This document shows positions 34,564-44,496 of a stretch of 64,000 bases of DNA, in pieces. A model generated the notes under the pieces. The model saw nothing but the letters and a program-made list of their open reading frames with translations. It was not told where the DNA came from and did no database searches. Position numbers and translations under genes: made by a program. Source of the stretch: Natronorubrum thiooxidans (GTDB taxonomy: Archaea > Halobacteriota > Halobacteria > Halobacteriales > Natrialbaceae); the NCBI RefSeq assembly GCF_900156475.1, contig NZ_FTNR01000005.1:124001-188000 (forward strand), written 5' to 3'. The stretch's first letter is position 1. Each line of letters opens with the position of its first letter.

Positions 34564-37335
34564 TCAGGCGTCCTGGACCTGCCGAAGGACGTCCGGCGCG
34601 TCCTCGAGCGCCGCATCCAGATCGGCGACGTTCGGGCCGCCACCCTGGGCGAAGTCCGGTGGGCCGCCGCCGCCGCCGCCAACGCGGCTGGCGAGTTCAC
34701 CGACGACCTCACCGGCGTTGACACCCGAATCGTCGGGCACGGCGACGACGAACTGGGCACCGCTCTCACCGCTGCCGAGGACGGCGATCTTCCCCTCCTC
34801 GACGAGCGCGTTTGCGGTCGCGCGTAGTTCGCCCATGTCGGCGTCGATGCGGTCAATGACGGCCGTCGTCTCACCGATGTCGACTTCTTCGCCGCCGCCA
34901 CCGCCGCCGGCTCGAGCAGCAGCGAGCTGTTCTTTCAGGTCTTCGATCTCCTTGCCACGGCCCTTCCACTCCTCGAAGAATCGTTCGGCCGTTTCGGGGA
35001 CGTCCGCTGGCGAGACGTCGAGAACGTCCGCGGCCTCATACAGCGCATCCTCTTTTCGCTGGGTGGACTGGATCGCAGCATCGCCAGCGGCGAAGGTGAT
35101 CCGCTCGACACCGTCCTGGACGCGCTCGGTGTTCAGCACTTTGATCGCGCCGATGTCGCCGGTGCGGGCGACGTGCGTGCCACCGCAGGCCTGGACGTCG
35201 TCGTCGACGTGAATTAGCCGGATCTGTTCACCCGGCGGGATCCCGCCCTGATAGAGGTCGAAGCCGTGTTCGGCCTCGGCATCGTGGCGGTCGGGCCACT
35301 CCTGGGTCACGGCGGTGTTGTCCATCACGATATCGTTGGCGAGCGACTCGATCCGTTTGACGTCCTCGCGGCTGATGCGAGCGTAGTGGCGCATGTCGAT
35401 CCGCGAGCTCTCGATACCCTTCTGGGCACCGGCCTGTCGGATGTGCTCGCCGAGTACCTGCCGGGCCGCGTGGATGACGATGTGTGTCGCCGTGTGATGG
35501 CGCATCAGCTGGCGACGACGGGTGCCGTCAACCTGTCCCTTGACGAACTCGCCTTTGCCGGGGCTTTCGTCCGTTCGATGGAGAATCACGCCGTCTTCGA
35601 TCTGGACGTCTTCGACCTCGACAGTCGTGTCGTCGGTCGAGAGCGTCCCCTGATCTGCGGGCTGGCCACCGCCTTCAGGATAGAACATCGTCTGGTCTAA
35701 GACGACGTCGTAGCTCTCCTCTCGCTCGAAGACGTCGAGGACGACAGCTTCGAACTGGGTTCGCTGTTGGTCGTCGTAGTACAGTTTCTCCGTCTCGGGG
35801 AGATCCTCGAAGCGCTCGTCTTCGTCTTCGTCTTCGTCGGCCGCCTCCGGCGTCTCGTGGCGCTTTGCGACGAGGCTGTAGAAGTCGTCGGGCACGTCGA
35901 CGGCGGCTCCCGCGTCCGCGGCGATCTCTTCGACCATATCCGGCTGGAGCCCGTGTGAGTCGTAGAGTTCGATCAGCTCTTCGACCGGAATGGGCTCGCC
36001 CTTCTCGGCGTACTCCTCGGCCATCGCTTCGACCCGGCGACCGCCGCGCTCGAGCGTCTCGCGATACTTCTCGACCTCGGTGCGGACGATGTCACGGATC
36101 GTGTCGCGGTTCTTGTAGTCGAGCCGTTTAGCCTGCATATCGACGAGTTCGTCGAGCGGCGCGTCGACGCCGACGGTGTCACAGAGCCGTTTAGTTCGGC
36201 GAAGTACCATCCGGGTGAGATAGCCCGTGCCGACGTTCGAGGGGACGATCCCGTCGCCGAGCATATAGGCAAGGGTCCGACAGTGGTCTGCGATCGCATA
36301 AATGTCCTCGAGGGGTTCCATCAGCGCCTCGAGTTCGCCGGCATCCACATCGAGTTCGGCGGCAATCTCACCACGGGCGGTCTCCATGTCTTCGGCCTCG
36401 TCGATGTCCATGTGACCCGCCAGCTTGGCGGTGCGGTGGATCAGCTGTTCTTCGTCGTCGGTGTGCTCGAGCTCCGCGTTGTCTTTGAGGAACTCGATCA
36501 TATCGGGGTAGACCGCCTCGTAGACCGTCGGTGTGCCCTGGGAGACCCACGTCCAGCGCTCGAGGCCGTAGCCTGTGTCGACGATGTAGGTATCCATCGG
36601 GCTGTAGCGGTTCCCGTCTTTCATTTCGTACTCGCCGTCGGGATCCTGCTCCATCGACATGAAGACGAGCGTCGCGAGTTCGACGCCACGGAAGATGACC
36701 TCCATCGCGGGGCCGGCGTTGCCGCCGCCGACCCACGGATCTTCGATGTAGATAATCTCGTCGAGATCGACACCCAACGAGTCGAAAAAGCCGTCACAGA
36801 GTTCAACGGTCTCGTCTTTCCAGTAGACCTCACCCTTGTAGGCGTACTCGTCGGGGGCATCTTCGCGCGTGTTGAACGCGTGGTGGGCCATCATCTCGAA
36901 GGCCATCGTGTGCCGACCCGTCTTGCCCACGTTGTCGATGTCCTGCATCCGGATACAGGGCTGGCTGATCGTCAGCGGGTTCGCCGGTGGCGGCGTCTCC
37001 CCGCTCGTCACGAGCGGCTGGAAGTCGTAGATCGACGCCTGGGTCAACAGGACGTCATCACGCCAGCGGTTCGCCGCGACGGGGTAGGGCTCGATCCGTT
37101 CGTGGCCGTGGTCCTCGAAGTACGAGAGAAACGCCTCGCGCATCTCCTCGAGGCTGTACTCGTCGTCGAAGCCGGCGTTCTCGATGAAGCCGTACTCTTC
37201 ACACGGGGGCTCACCGCAGGTTTCTCGCCCGTGATCGCGGGTCCAGAAATGCGCACCACAGCTCGGACACTCCTTGCGCTCGAATCCTTCCTCCTCGAAG
37301 TACTCGAGGCGGTATTCGTCCGCCAGTTCGCTCAT
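34564..37335 (-). CDS. alaS: Alanyl-tRNA synthetase
   Basis: A 923-residue archaeal AlaRS. The N-terminal zinc-binding module has CPSCGAHFW and CGEPPC (about 18-45). The class II aminoacylation core includes [12 protein letters not shown] and GYGLERW. The editing domain has [18 protein letters not shown] and [11 protein letters not shown]. The glycine-rich C-Ala domain ends with [19 protein letters not shown], as in archaeal and bacterial enzymes. Start ATG 37335 gives [18 protein letters not shown], conserved in haloarchaea; a TATA-like GTTTTAGGC (minus strand) lies about 30 bases ahead. It charges tRNA-Ala and deacylates Ser/Gly errors. Confidence 0.97.
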   Translation of the reverse strand: MSELADEYRLEYFEEEGFERKECPSCGAHFWTRDHGRETCGEPPCEEYGFIENAGFDDEYSLEEMREAFLSYFEDHGHERIEPYPVAANRWRDDVLLTQASIYDFQPLVTSGETPPPANPLTISQPCIRMQDIDNVGKTGRHTMAFEMMAHHAFNTREDAPDEYAYKGEVYWKDETVELCDGFFDSLGVDLDEIIYIEDPWVGGGNAGPAMEVIFRGVELATLVFMSMEQDPDGEYEMKDGNRYSPMDTYIVDTGYGLERWTWVSQGTPTVYEAVYPDMIEFLKDNAELEHTDDEEQLIHRTAKLAGHMDIDEAEDMETARGEIAAELDVDAGELEALMEPLEDIYAIADHCRTLAYMLGDGIVPSNVGTGYLTRMVLRRTKRLCDTVGVDAPLDELVDMQAKRLDYKNRDTIRDIVRTEVEKYRETLERGGRRVEAMAEEYAEKGEPIPVEELIELYDSHGLQPDMVEEIAADAGAAVDVPDDFYSLVAKRHETPEAADEDEDEDERFEDLPETEKLYYDDQQRTQFEAVVLDVFEREESYDVVLDQTMFYPEGGGQPADQGTLSTDDTTVEVEDVQIEDGVILHRTDESPGKGEFVKGQVDGTRRRQLMRHHTATHIVIHAARQVLGEHIRQAGAQKGIESSRIDMRHYARISREDVKRIESLANDIVMDNTAVTQEWPDRHDAEAEHGFDLYQGGIPPGEQIRLIHVDDDVQACGGTHVARTGDIGAIKVLNTERVQDGVERITFAAGDAAIQSTQRKEDALYEAADVLDVSPADVPETAERFFEEWKGRGKEIEDLKEQLAAARAGGGGGGEEVDIGETTAVIDRIDADMGELRATANALVEEGKIAVLGSGESGAQFVVAVPDDSGVNAGEVVGELASRVGGGGGGPPDFAQGGGPNVADLDAALEDAPDVLRQVQDA

Positions 37336-37499
37336 TACAGGTGTGTTCGCGAGCCAGCGCCTAAAACAGTTCCGCAACGTTTATTTCGAAACTATTGCAT
37401 GGTCTGCGCCGGACAGCTGCTCGAGTCGCGAGCCGATCGAAACCGAATCGCCCGAGAAATCATCGTATTGACAGTCGATAGTATATCCATTCGAAGTAG

Positions 37500-37508
37500 C
37501 TTTATCAA
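37500..37508 (+). promoter_or_regulatory. TATA-like box ahead of the pseudo-kinase gene
   Basis: CTTTATCAA lies about 45 bases before ATG 37550. Transcription would start about 37530 with a short leader. Confidence 0.35.
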
Positions 37509-37549
37509 GGTAGAGAGTTCGTTCCAAAACGAGTTCGTCACTCACCACC

Positions 37550-38791
37550 ATGCCCGGCCCATCGCGACCGCAACCCCAACCCCAACAGGTGCTCTATCTC
37601 GCTGGCAGCGATGCGACGGCCCGCGAGGGTGCAACCGCACTCGAGGCCGTCCCGTCGGATCAGGACCGAGCGGTCTATCCGTTGTCGACGGCGTCAGCCG
37701 GAACGCCTGGCACATGGGTGACGGACGTCGACTGTGTCGTCTTCGCCGAGACGCCGACGACGACGGCGGGGGCCAGCCTGCTCGAGGTGAGCGAGGCCTG
37801 CGAGTCGACGCCGCTGGTCCTCTTTACCGACGCCTCGTACACGCCGACAGCAGCCCACGCCACCGACGGGGTCGACGGCTACGTCCGCCAGGGGACCGAG
37901 AACGCCGTCGCCCACCTCGCAGACGAGATCGAGTGGGTCTGTCGGGACGCTGGAGACGATACGAACGCCACCGACGCGTCCCGACCTCGAACCGCCTTCG
38001 AGTGCCTCCCCGAGCCAGCGCTGCGGTACGAACGCGTCGACGGTCACGCGGTCGTTCGCGCGGTCACCGACGACTTCGTCGACACGTTCGATATCGACCG
38101 CGAGGCGATCATCGACAGCCCCCTCGACGTTACGGAAGCGACCCGAGACACACGAGCGTTGGCCACCACACGAACCCGACTCGAGACAATCGCAGACGTG
38201 CTCGACGATGACGTCGCGACCGCACTGAACGTCGCCAGCGGCTATCTCGAGGCCGCCGAAGAGATCGGACATCCGGATCACTTCGCAGCGGTCGACGAGG
38301 CACAGGGACACCTCCGAGAACGCATCGACGAACTCGCCTCGATCGCACGCCGAGACGAGAGCGTCGGCGAGACGGAACCTGTCGCGATACATGACATCGC
38401 CCGACGAGCCTGGGCCGCCATCGTGACCGACGACGCCCGACTCGTCACCCCAGACGGAACCGATCGCATCCTCGAGGCGGACAAAACGCGGCTCCAAAAG
38501 CTATTTGAAGGGGTCTTTCGGACGCTCCTCGAGGACGAGCCGGCAGCGACCAGCGCCGTTATCGTCGGTGCAACCGACGACGGGTTCTTCGTCGGCAATG
38601 ACACGGACGGCGACAGCGGCCTCTCGAGGCCGCCACTCTCCGAGCCCTTGGCTGTGACAGACGAAGCTGGTGTCGAAAGAGGGTCGGCCAGACGTATCGC
38701 CGACGCCCACGGCTGGACAGTCGCCAGTACCAGCGACGACGAACACACGGTGTTCGTGTGCTCTGGCGTCGACGACGCCGAAATCGGATAA
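37550..38791 (+). CDS. Degenerate sensor histidine kinase-like protein (pseudo-kinase)
   Basis: 413 residues in the order receiver-like domain (about 13-130), linker, HisKA-like helix pair (about 205-270) and HATPase-like domain (about 275-405), as in haloarchaeal hybrid kinases. The key residues are gone: the receiver Asp position is Ala66 (DCVVFAE), its lysine is Gln114 (YVRQG), the phospho-histidine position is Asp220 (VLDDDVATALNVASGYL against the usual VLRHDLRND...), and the ATPase N-box Asn is Thr (LFEGVFRTLLED). It should be unable to autophosphorylate and may work as an inhibitory or scaffold partner. No response regulator is nearby. Confidence 0.72.
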   Translation: MPGPSRPQPQPQQVLYLAGSDATAREGATALEAVPSDQDRAVYPLSTASAGTPGTWVTDVDCVVFAETPTTTAGASLLEVSEACESTPLVLFTDASYTPTAAHATDGVDGYVRQGTENAVAHLADEIEWVCRDAGDDTNATDASRPRTAFECLPEPALRYERVDGHAVVRAVTDDFVDTFDIDREAIIDSPLDVTEATRDTRALATTRTRLETIADVLDDDVATALNVASGYLEAAEEIGHPDHFAAVDEAQGHLRERIDELASIARRDESVGETEPVAIHDIARRAWAAIVTDDARLVTPDGTDRILEADKTRLQKLFEGVFRTLLEDEPAATSAVIVGATDDGFFVGNDTDGDSGLSRPPLSEPLAVTDEAGVERGSARRIADAHGWTVASTSDDEHTVFVCSGVDDAEIG

Positions 38792-38818
38792 CAGAACGCG
38801 CCGGTCGACGGTCCGGGA

Positions 38819-41800
38819 CTACTCGTTTTCGAGTGCCAGCGACGCCAACATCGCCTCGAGTTGCAGGCGTTCGTTCGCGCCCTCTGTGATCCGGTAATCG
38901 ACTTCGCCAAGCCGCTCGAGCAGCCGCACGGTCGCCTGTTCAGGAATGTCGAACTCCCAGGCCGAGCGGTGGAGCTGGTCGATAACGTCGCCGCCGGCGA
39001 GGCCGCGTTCCATCAGAAGATCCTCTAAGGCGGCGCGAGCGGCGGTGAAATCGCCGTCGATGGCGTGTTCGACCATCGCCTCGACTTCCTCGGGACGGGC
39101 CGTCGAGGTGATCGCGAAAACGGTTTCCTCGTCGACGACCTCGCCCATGACGGCAGCCGCCTGCAGCCCGTTGATCGCCTTTCGCATGTCGCCATCGCCC
39201 GCAAAGACCAGCGCATCGACGCCGTCGTCGGTCACGTCGATCCCTTCGATCGCAGCGATTTCCCGAATCTGGGCCTCGAGGGCGTCCGCCGAGAGTTCGG
39301 TAAACCGGAACACCGCACAGCGTGACTGAATCGGGTCGATGATCTGACTCGAGTAGTTACACGAGAGAATAAAGCGCGTGTTGTTGGAGAACTGCTCCAT
39401 CGTCCGGCGCAGTGCGGACTGGGCGTCGCTGGTCAGTGCGTCAGCCTCGTCGAGAAAGATGATACGGTGGTCGTAGCCACCGAAACTCGAGCGCGCGAAG
39501 TCCTTGATCCGGTCGCGAACGACGTCGATCCCCCGCTGGTCGGAGGCGTTTAACTCGAGGAAGTTCTCGCGCCAGTCGTCCTCGTAGACTTCGCGGGCGA
39601 TGGCTTGCGCAGCGGTCGTATTGTGCATGACCGTCGGCACGTCGCCGGCGACGTAGTTTCGCGTTCCGGGAACCGTGAGATCGTACACGCGTCGCTCGTC
39701 TTGTACCCGCTCGACGGCCGTCACGCGGTCGAAGTAGAGCGTCCCGCGAGCGAGTCGATCTAAGTCGACCAATTGCTCGACGACTGCCATCGAACACATC
39801 TCGTCTGCCACGTCGAGGAGCCGACCGGCGACAGTCTCGAACCGTGGCAGCGACGCGAGATCGTGATCGTCGTTCTCGACGAGCTGGCGAACGTCCCTGC
39901 CGAGCAGTTCCGTTCCCTCGGCGATCCGGTTGTCCGAGACACCGAGTGCGTCGATCGCGTCTCGGAGCGATTGCTGTACCGCGGCGGTGTCCGGTGTTTC
40001 GACGCGCGACTCGAGGGTAACGAGCAACTCGCCCGCACGGCTTGCGGTCGGGGACCGTCGGCCGTCGGCGTACTCGAGCAACCGATCTGTCCGAATTCCC
40101 GTCGTGGATTCGACTTCGTTTCGCGCTTCGAGCGGTTCGAGCGCGTCTCGGCGATCGATCCACTCCGTCGGAACGGCACTCACGGACCGGATGTCGGATC
40201 GAACCCGCTCGATCTCTCGTTTAACCTGCTGTGCCGCCTCGAGCTGGTCGGACGCGGCCTCGAGAACGCGGTCGATGTCCTCGAGTTCGGATTCGCGGCT
40301 GGGGGTGTCGGGATGCAGCGTTTCGGTCACCAGCGGCTCTTTTGGCAACGCAAGCGTCTGGCACAGGTCATCGATGGCAGCCTGTGCGGGCATCGTGTCG
40401 TGGTTCGGATTTCCGGCCCCCCCAGTCGCATCGGCGAGCCGTCCGCGTTTGTAATCGATACTGAATCCAACGGCGTCTTCGAATCGCGAGAGCGCTGAGA
40501 CACCCGAAATATACAGTGCGTGATACTGCTGTATCGGCCCGGAGCCGTTCGTTGCCGTCTTCTCGAGCCGCTTCCGTCTCGTCGGAACACCGAACGAGGC
40601 GAGCAGGTACGAACAGAGCGTAATCAGTGATTCGTCTTTCTGCGTCAGTTCGATCGTTCCCTGCTCCGCGACGTACGCTTCGGAATCGAAGACGGCCCGT
40701 AAGAACGCTGCTCGAACGTCGTCCGGAGCGTGAACGAGAGTCGAACCGATGGCTGATTCCGACGAGTCGCCAAAGACATCGAAACAGGACTCGAGGAAGT
40801 GATGCAGCGACTTCGTCCGCAGTTCGACGTAGGGGACGTCTTGTTGCACACCACGGGTCGTCTCGACGTCGAACAGTTCCCGTGCGATGCGCTCGAATGC
40901 CTTACAGAGCGCATTGTCAGTGTTGTAAAACTTGATGCGGCCGTTCTCGATTCGGGCTTCGCTAATCGCGAGGCCGACGAAGCGTGCGAGGTCCGGCGTG
41001 AGGTCCCACGGCGGCGTAATCGGACTGGATCGATTGTTGTACGAGGTGACATACTGCACGGATTCGACGTGGTCCCGAAGCTCCGACTCCGCGACGTCCA
41101 GCGATCGGAAATAGGCCAACGAGCAGGTCGTCGACGGCTTCTCGAGATCGGTCGAGATTCCCCGTTCGTAGTCCCGTGCCGTTTTCCGAGAGATGTCGTA
41201 CTCGGCGGTGATTTCGTCGAGCGAATATCCCCGTCGAAGACAGCCGATCACCGTTTTCTTCTGTCCGACGTAGTTCTCTTCGGCCGGAATATCGTATCGC
41301 TCGGCGAATGATTCCGAAACGGTGACGAACGTTCTGTCGCCGTCCATTGACGCGAACCAATCGAGCGACGTGGACGAACCGGCGTCTGCGAGCGGCGTTT
41401 CCAACGGGCGAACGAGACGTTCGTCGCCGGACAGGGTTCCAGCTTCTCGCCACTCGAGGCCTGATTCGTCGGCCACGAGGAGTTTGTGTTCCGACGTGAC
41501 CGTGAACTCGTTTCCGTCTCGCGTCTCGACCGAGACGAGGTCGGTCGCCTCCTTCGAGAAGACGTGCGACGGGGCGGCGTATTCGAACGAACCGTCGGTG
41601 TTGTAGGTCAGAATCTCGAGGTCGTCGTCCGGTGTCCCGAATCCGTTGACATCGCCGACCACGGTCGAGATCGGAGCGACGCCGTCGTTCGTCAGTACGG
41701 GCGTCTCTCCAGTGACGCATTTCCCGGTTCCGGCCGGCCCTGCAAACATGAGGTGCGGCAGGTCGTCCTGCTCGACGTAGCGCTTGAGTCGCGGGACGAT

Positions 41801-41908
41801 GTTCTCGTGGCCCTTGATCTCGTCGAGCCGTTCCGGCCGATACTTCTCGATCCAGACTTCGGTCTTGCCGGGAGTCGGCTCCGCCGCCTCGGCGTCGGCC
41901 TCGCTCAT
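38819..41908 (-). CDS. rfcA: Replication factor C small subunit with intein in Walker A
   Basis: One continuous 1029-codon frame. Residues 1-63 are the RFC N-terminus ending in the Walker A start GPAGTGK; a 700-residue intein follows; the RFC sequence resumes with [16 protein letters not shown]. The mature subunit is about 329 residues with Walker [12 protein letters not shown] and the SRC motif IQSRCAVF, normal for the family. It loads the PCNA clamp on DNA during replication. Splicing is required because the intein splits the ATP-binding loop. Start ATG 41908 ([20 protein letters not shown]) fits a minus-strand TATA GTTTTATCTG (41931-41940). Confidence 0.95.
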   Translation of the reverse strand: MSEADAEAAEPTPGKTEVWIEKYRPERLDEIKGHENIVPRLKRYVEQDDLPHLMFAGPAGTGKCVTGETPVLTNDGVAPISTVVGDVNGFGTPDDDLEILTYNTDGSFEYAAPSHVFSKEATDLVSVETRDGNEFTVTSEHKLLVADESGLEWREAGTLSGDERLVRPLETPLADAGSSTSLDWFASMDGDRTFVTVSESFAERYDIPAEENYVGQKKTVIGCLRRGYSLDEITAEYDISRKTARDYERGISTDLEKPSTTCSLAYFRSLDVAESELRDHVESVQYVTSYNNRSSPITPPWDLTPDLARFVGLAISEARIENGRIKFYNTDNALCKAFERIARELFDVETTRGVQQDVPYVELRTKSLHHFLESCFDVFGDSSESAIGSTLVHAPDDVRAAFLRAVFDSEAYVAEQGTIELTQKDESLITLCSYLLASFGVPTRRKRLEKTATNGSGPIQQYHALYISGVSALSRFEDAVGFSIDYKRGRLADATGGAGNPNHDTMPAQAAIDDLCQTLALPKEPLVTETLHPDTPSRESELEDIDRVLEAASDQLEAAQQVKREIERVRSDIRSVSAVPTEWIDRRDALEPLEARNEVESTTGIRTDRLLEYADGRRSPTASRAGELLVTLESRVETPDTAAVQQSLRDAIDALGVSDNRIAEGTELLGRDVRQLVENDDHDLASLPRFETVAGRLLDVADEMCSMAVVEQLVDLDRLARGTLYFDRVTAVERVQDERRVYDLTVPGTRNYVAGDVPTVMHNTTAAQAIAREVYEDDWRENFLELNASDQRGIDVVRDRIKDFARSSFGGYDHRIIFLDEADALTSDAQSALRRTMEQFSNNTRFILSCNYSSQIIDPIQSRCAVFRFTELSADALEAQIREIAAIEGIDVTDDGVDALVFAGDGDMRKAINGLQAAAVMGEVVDEETVFAITSTARPEEVEAMVEHAIDGDFTAARAALEDLLMERGLAGGDVIDQLHRSAWEFDIPEQATVRLLERLGEVDYRITEGANERLQLEAMLASLALENE
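39620..41719 (-). mobile_element. Intein with LAGLIDADG homing-endonuclease domain in rfcA
   Basis: 2100 bases, 700 residues. The N-terminal splice junction is Cys ([13 protein letters not shown], codon 41717-41719); block B is [12 protein letters not shown]; the C-terminal junction is the HN pair at the end of [14 protein letters not shown] (Asn codon 39620-39622), followed by extein Thr. Inside are an HTH-like segment ([20 protein letters not shown]) and two dodecapeptide motifs of a DOD endonuclease, [11 protein letters not shown] and [10 protein letters not shown], both keeping an acidic residue. The insertion point in the P-loop of RFC is a known intein hotspot. Confidence 0.93.
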
Positions 41909-42062
41909 ACCGCTCGAAAGGGATGGCTGGCAGATAAAACGACCGAACGGCACCGCCGGCCTCGAGACAGGTATGCGAGGAGCGATCGCCGATTACGGAT
42001 TCGAATCAGACGGTGACGATCACGAGCCTGGGACCGTTTTCCTCGCTGGAACCACTGTCGTA

Positions 42063-42073
42063 CGTTTTTATCA
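42063..42073 (+). promoter_or_regulatory. TATA box for the bactofilin-like gene
   Basis: CGTTTTTATCATC lies about 27 bases ahead of ATG 42095, consistent with a leaderless start. Confidence 0.5.
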
Positions 42074-42094
42074 TCAGCGGTCCAATGATAGTGT

Positions 42095-43171
42095 ATGAAC
42101 AGGAAGCAGGTCTCGCGGGCACTGGTCGTCGCCGTGATCGCACTCGTCCTCGTCGGGACGATCCCAGCCACGGTCGCCGCCCAGTCGAACAGCCAAACGG
42201 GTGGCACGGTCGTCGTCGAAGAGGACGAGACCGTCGACGAACTCGAGGCGTTCGGCGGGACGGTCGTCGTCGAAGGCACCGTCACCGGTGACGTCAACGC
42301 GGTCGCCGGGGAGGTACGGATCAATGGCGACGTCGGCGGTAACGTCGAGGCCGCCGCGGGAAGCGTGACGATCGCCGGCACGGTCGACGGCGATGTCGAA
42401 GCCGCCACCGGCAGTTTCACGCTCACCGAGGACGGGACCGTCGGCGGCGACGTCGCAGTCGGTGCCGGAAGCGCCGTTATCGACGGCACGATCGAGGGGA
42501 GCGCCGAAATCGGTGCCGAAACGATCACGCTCGGCGACGACGCCGCGATCGCGGGCGACCTGCGCTACGGCGGCAGCCTCGAGGGAAACACTGACGCCGT
42601 CGCCGGCGAGATCGAGCAGGACTCCTCGATCGGTGTCGACCTCACGCCGACGATCCAGCCGATCGCTTCGTGGCTGTTCTCGGCGTACGTCCTCGTCCTG
42701 AACCTGGTGTTTGGGGCCGCGTTGCTCGCTCTGTTCCCCCGATTTTCCGACCGTGTCGCGGGTCGAGTTGCACGCACACCCGTGCGATCCGGGCTGGTCG
42801 GGCTCGGCGTCCTTATCGGGATCCCAATCTTGCTGATCGCGCTGGCGATCACGGTGGTTGGCATTCCGTTCTCGTTCGTCGGCGCGTTCGGCTTTGCCCT
42901 CATGGTCTGGATCGGGATCATATACGGTCGCTACGCCGTCGCCGCGTGGCTGCTCTCGGTCGTCGGCGTCGGCAACCGCTGGCTCGCGCTCGTCGTCGGG
43001 CTGGTCGGCGGCGCAGCCCTTGCACAGCTCCCATACGTCGGTAGCCTGCTTAATCTGCTCATCTTCCTGCTCGGGCTTGGTGCGCTCACCTATGGGCTGT
43101 ACAGCCATCGGAAGACGGCTCGAGACGAACCACGAAGCGAGGTCGGCTCCGACGGGCCGACGACCGACTGA
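42095..43171 (+). CDS. Exported bactofilin-like beta-helix protein with membrane anchor
   Basis: 358 residues. A signal peptide (RALVVAVIALVLVGTIPATVAAQS) precedes a beta-helix of repeated short strands, about residues 38-180 (GGTVVVEGTVTGDVNAVAG, GEVRINGDVGGNVEAAAG and so on), in the manner of polymer-forming bactofilins. The C-terminal half has about four to five membrane helices (220-340). The fusion of an exported polymer-forming domain to a membrane domain is common in haloarchaea; it is possibly part of the envelope. The cytoplasmic tail is acidic and Arg-rich. Confidence 0.82.
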   Translation: MNRKQVSRALVVAVIALVLVGTIPATVAAQSNSQTGGTVVVEEDETVDELEAFGGTVVVEGTVTGDVNAVAGEVRINGDVGGNVEAAAGSVTIAGTVDGDVEAATGSFTLTEDGTVGGDVAVGAGSAVIDGTIEGSAEIGAETITLGDDAAIAGDLRYGGSLEGNTDAVAGEIEQDSSIGVDLTPTIQPIASWLFSAYVLVLNLVFGAALLALFPRFSDRVAGRVARTPVRSGLVGLGVLIGIPILLIALAITVVGIPFSFVGAFGFALMVWIGIIYGRYAVAAWLLSVVGVGNRWLALVVGLVGGAALAQLPYVGSLLNLLIFLLGLGALTYGLYSHRKTARDEPRSEVGSDGPTTD

Positions 43172-43323
43172 GACGGGTCGCTGTCCCTGTATCCGGGCGC
43201 GACCGCACGCAGGGTCACGATCGTGCCGGCACTGACGGACACAGTCCGGCTGCAACACGCGCCGACGTCGTCGGTGACGGATGCGAGCGACGCGCTCAAG
43301 TCCGTGCCCTCGCAACGACGACC

Positions 43324-43563
43324 ATGCACGTCACCGTCGACGTTAAAGGCGAGACCACCCACGAGATCGATCTCGAGGCGGTCCCCACGGCGACTACGGC
43401 CCCCGGCGACTCGAGGCCGACCTACGCGGACCTGCTTCGCGAGATCGACCTCAGCCCACACGAGGTGAGCGTCCTCGTCGACGGCCGTCCCGTTCCCGAG
43501 GATCAGCCGGTCGAAAGCGACCACCTGACGGTGTTACGACTGATCAAGGGCGGGGAGCAGTGA
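43324..43563 (+). CDS. samp2: SAMP2-like ubiquitin-like modifier with residues after the diglycine
   Basis: 79 residues of beta-grasp fold. The second half, DLSPHEVSVLVDGRPVPED and LTVLRLIKGG, is almost the same as Haloferax SAMP2, which modifies proteins on lysine and supplies sulfur for tRNA thiolation. Here the GG is followed by GluGln before the stop, so the free diglycine carboxylate needed by the E1-like UbaA is not exposed. The centre (PTATTAPGDSRP) is also longer than in SAMP2. The gene is followed 61 bases later by an acetyltransferase gene. Confidence 0.82.
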   Translation: MHVTVDVKGETTHEIDLEAVPTATTAPGDSRPTYADLLREIDLSPHEVSVLVDGRPVPEDQPVESDHLTVLRLIKGGEQ

Positions 43564-43624
43564 CGCCATGTGCCGACCCACAACCGAGGAACGGTGGCCC
43601 ACCGTCGGCCAACGACCCTGAGGA

Positions 43625-44038
43625 ATGAAGGGCCACGTCCGCACTGCAACTGCCGACGACGGCCTCGAGGTCCGGCGCATCCTCGACGCTGCCATGCTCG
43701 AGCCGGGCAACGTCGAAGGACGGATCGATGAAGGAAACGTCCTCGTCGCCGGCGACCGACGCGGCGGGAGAAACGCCGATGCCGAACGTATCCTCGGGAC
43801 GATCGTCCTCGAGCCCCTCGCGGACGACCCCGGCGCACACGTCTCGGCGATCGGCGTCCGACGTCGCCATCGCGCCCGTGGCATCGGTCGCGCGCTGATC
43901 GAACGCGCCACAGATCGCGAGGGGCGACTGACAGCGCAGTTCGACGCGGGCGTCCGCCCGTTCTACGAGGCGCTCGGGTTTTCGATCGAGCCGATCGACG
44001 ACCGGCGGTATCGAGGCGTCATCTCGACGCTCGAGTGA
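43625..44038 (+). CDS. GNAT-family N-acetyltransferase
   Basis: A 137-residue GNAT domain. The acetyl-CoA pyrophosphate loop is RRRHRARGIGRALIERA (about 81-97), preceded by a beta4 strand VSAIGV and followed by FYEALGFSIEPID, the usual C-terminal strand pair. The substrate is unknown. It is in the same orientation as the SAMP2-like gene; the short gap makes co-transcription possible. Confidence 0.85.
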   Translation: MKGHVRTATADDGLEVRRILDAAMLEPGNVEGRIDEGNVLVAGDRRGGRNADAERILGTIVLEPLADDPGAHVSAIGVRRRHRARGIGRALIERATDREGRLTAQFDAGVRPFYEALGFSIEPIDDRRYRGVISTLE

Positions 44039-44072
44039 GCCCGAACGGCAATGCAGGCGTGTTCCAGCGGAA

Positions 44073-44080
44073 ATTTATAC
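44073..44080 (+). promoter_or_regulatory. TATA box for the 44106 gene
   Basis: ATTTATAC lies about 30 bases ahead of ATG 44106, typical leaderless spacing. Confidence 0.5.
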
Positions 44081-44105
44081 GGAAGAACGTGGTACGTCGC
44101 GTCGC

Positions 44106-44465
44106 ATGCCACTCGGACAGCTACTCCGCGGAGATTCGTCGAAGAACTCGAAACTCTATCTCGCGATCGGCGGCCTCTCGCTCGTCAAGGCGATTGCGAT
44201 CCGCAAAGACAGAGAGCGGTTCCGTCGGGAACTGCTCGACGCCGGGCTGTTCATCGGCGTCGGACTCGCGTTACGACAGTACAGCCAGCTCAAAGCGGAG
44301 AAACAGGCAGAGCTCGAACAACAGATGCCCGACTGGGCAGTCAACATCGCGACCTCCGAACCGGCAAAACAGCGGGTTCGAACCATGGCCCAGCAGCGTC
44401 TACGCAGCCAGCCCGAACCGGAGCCAACGCTTCGAGAGCGCGCTCGCGCGATGCTCTCGATGTAG
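44106..44465 (+). CDS. Conserved haloarchaeal hypothetical protein
   Basis: 119 residues, basic for a haloarchaeal protein. The N-terminus has LYLAIGGLSLVKAIAIRKD and LLDAGLFIGVGLALRQYS, which look like two short amphipathic or membrane-associated segments; the C-terminal half is a charged helix (LKAEKQAELEQQMPDW, then RVRTMAQQRLRS). No catalytic motif and no recognised family. It has its own TATA box. Its neighbour tryptophanase is convergent. Confidence 0.6.
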   Translation: MPLGQLLRGDSSKNSKLYLAIGGLSLVKAIAIRKDRERFRRELLDAGLFIGVGLALRQYSQLKAEKQAELEQQMPDWAVNIATSEPAKQRVRTMAQQRLRSQPEPEPTLRERARAMLSM

Positions 44466-44496
44466 GCCGGTCTGGAGTGTGCCGACCGAGCGCCGC

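Noticed and set aside
36283-38211. 642-codon forward frame across alaS and the pseudo-kinase gene
   Set aside because: It runs antisense through alaS and out of frame into the next gene; the residues are arginine-rich and unlike haloarchaeal proteins.
43172-43323. Possible gene or RNA between the bactofilin-like and SAMP2-like genes
   Set aside because: No start with a promoter and no stable clover-leaf; the two frames that cross it run into neighbours antisense.
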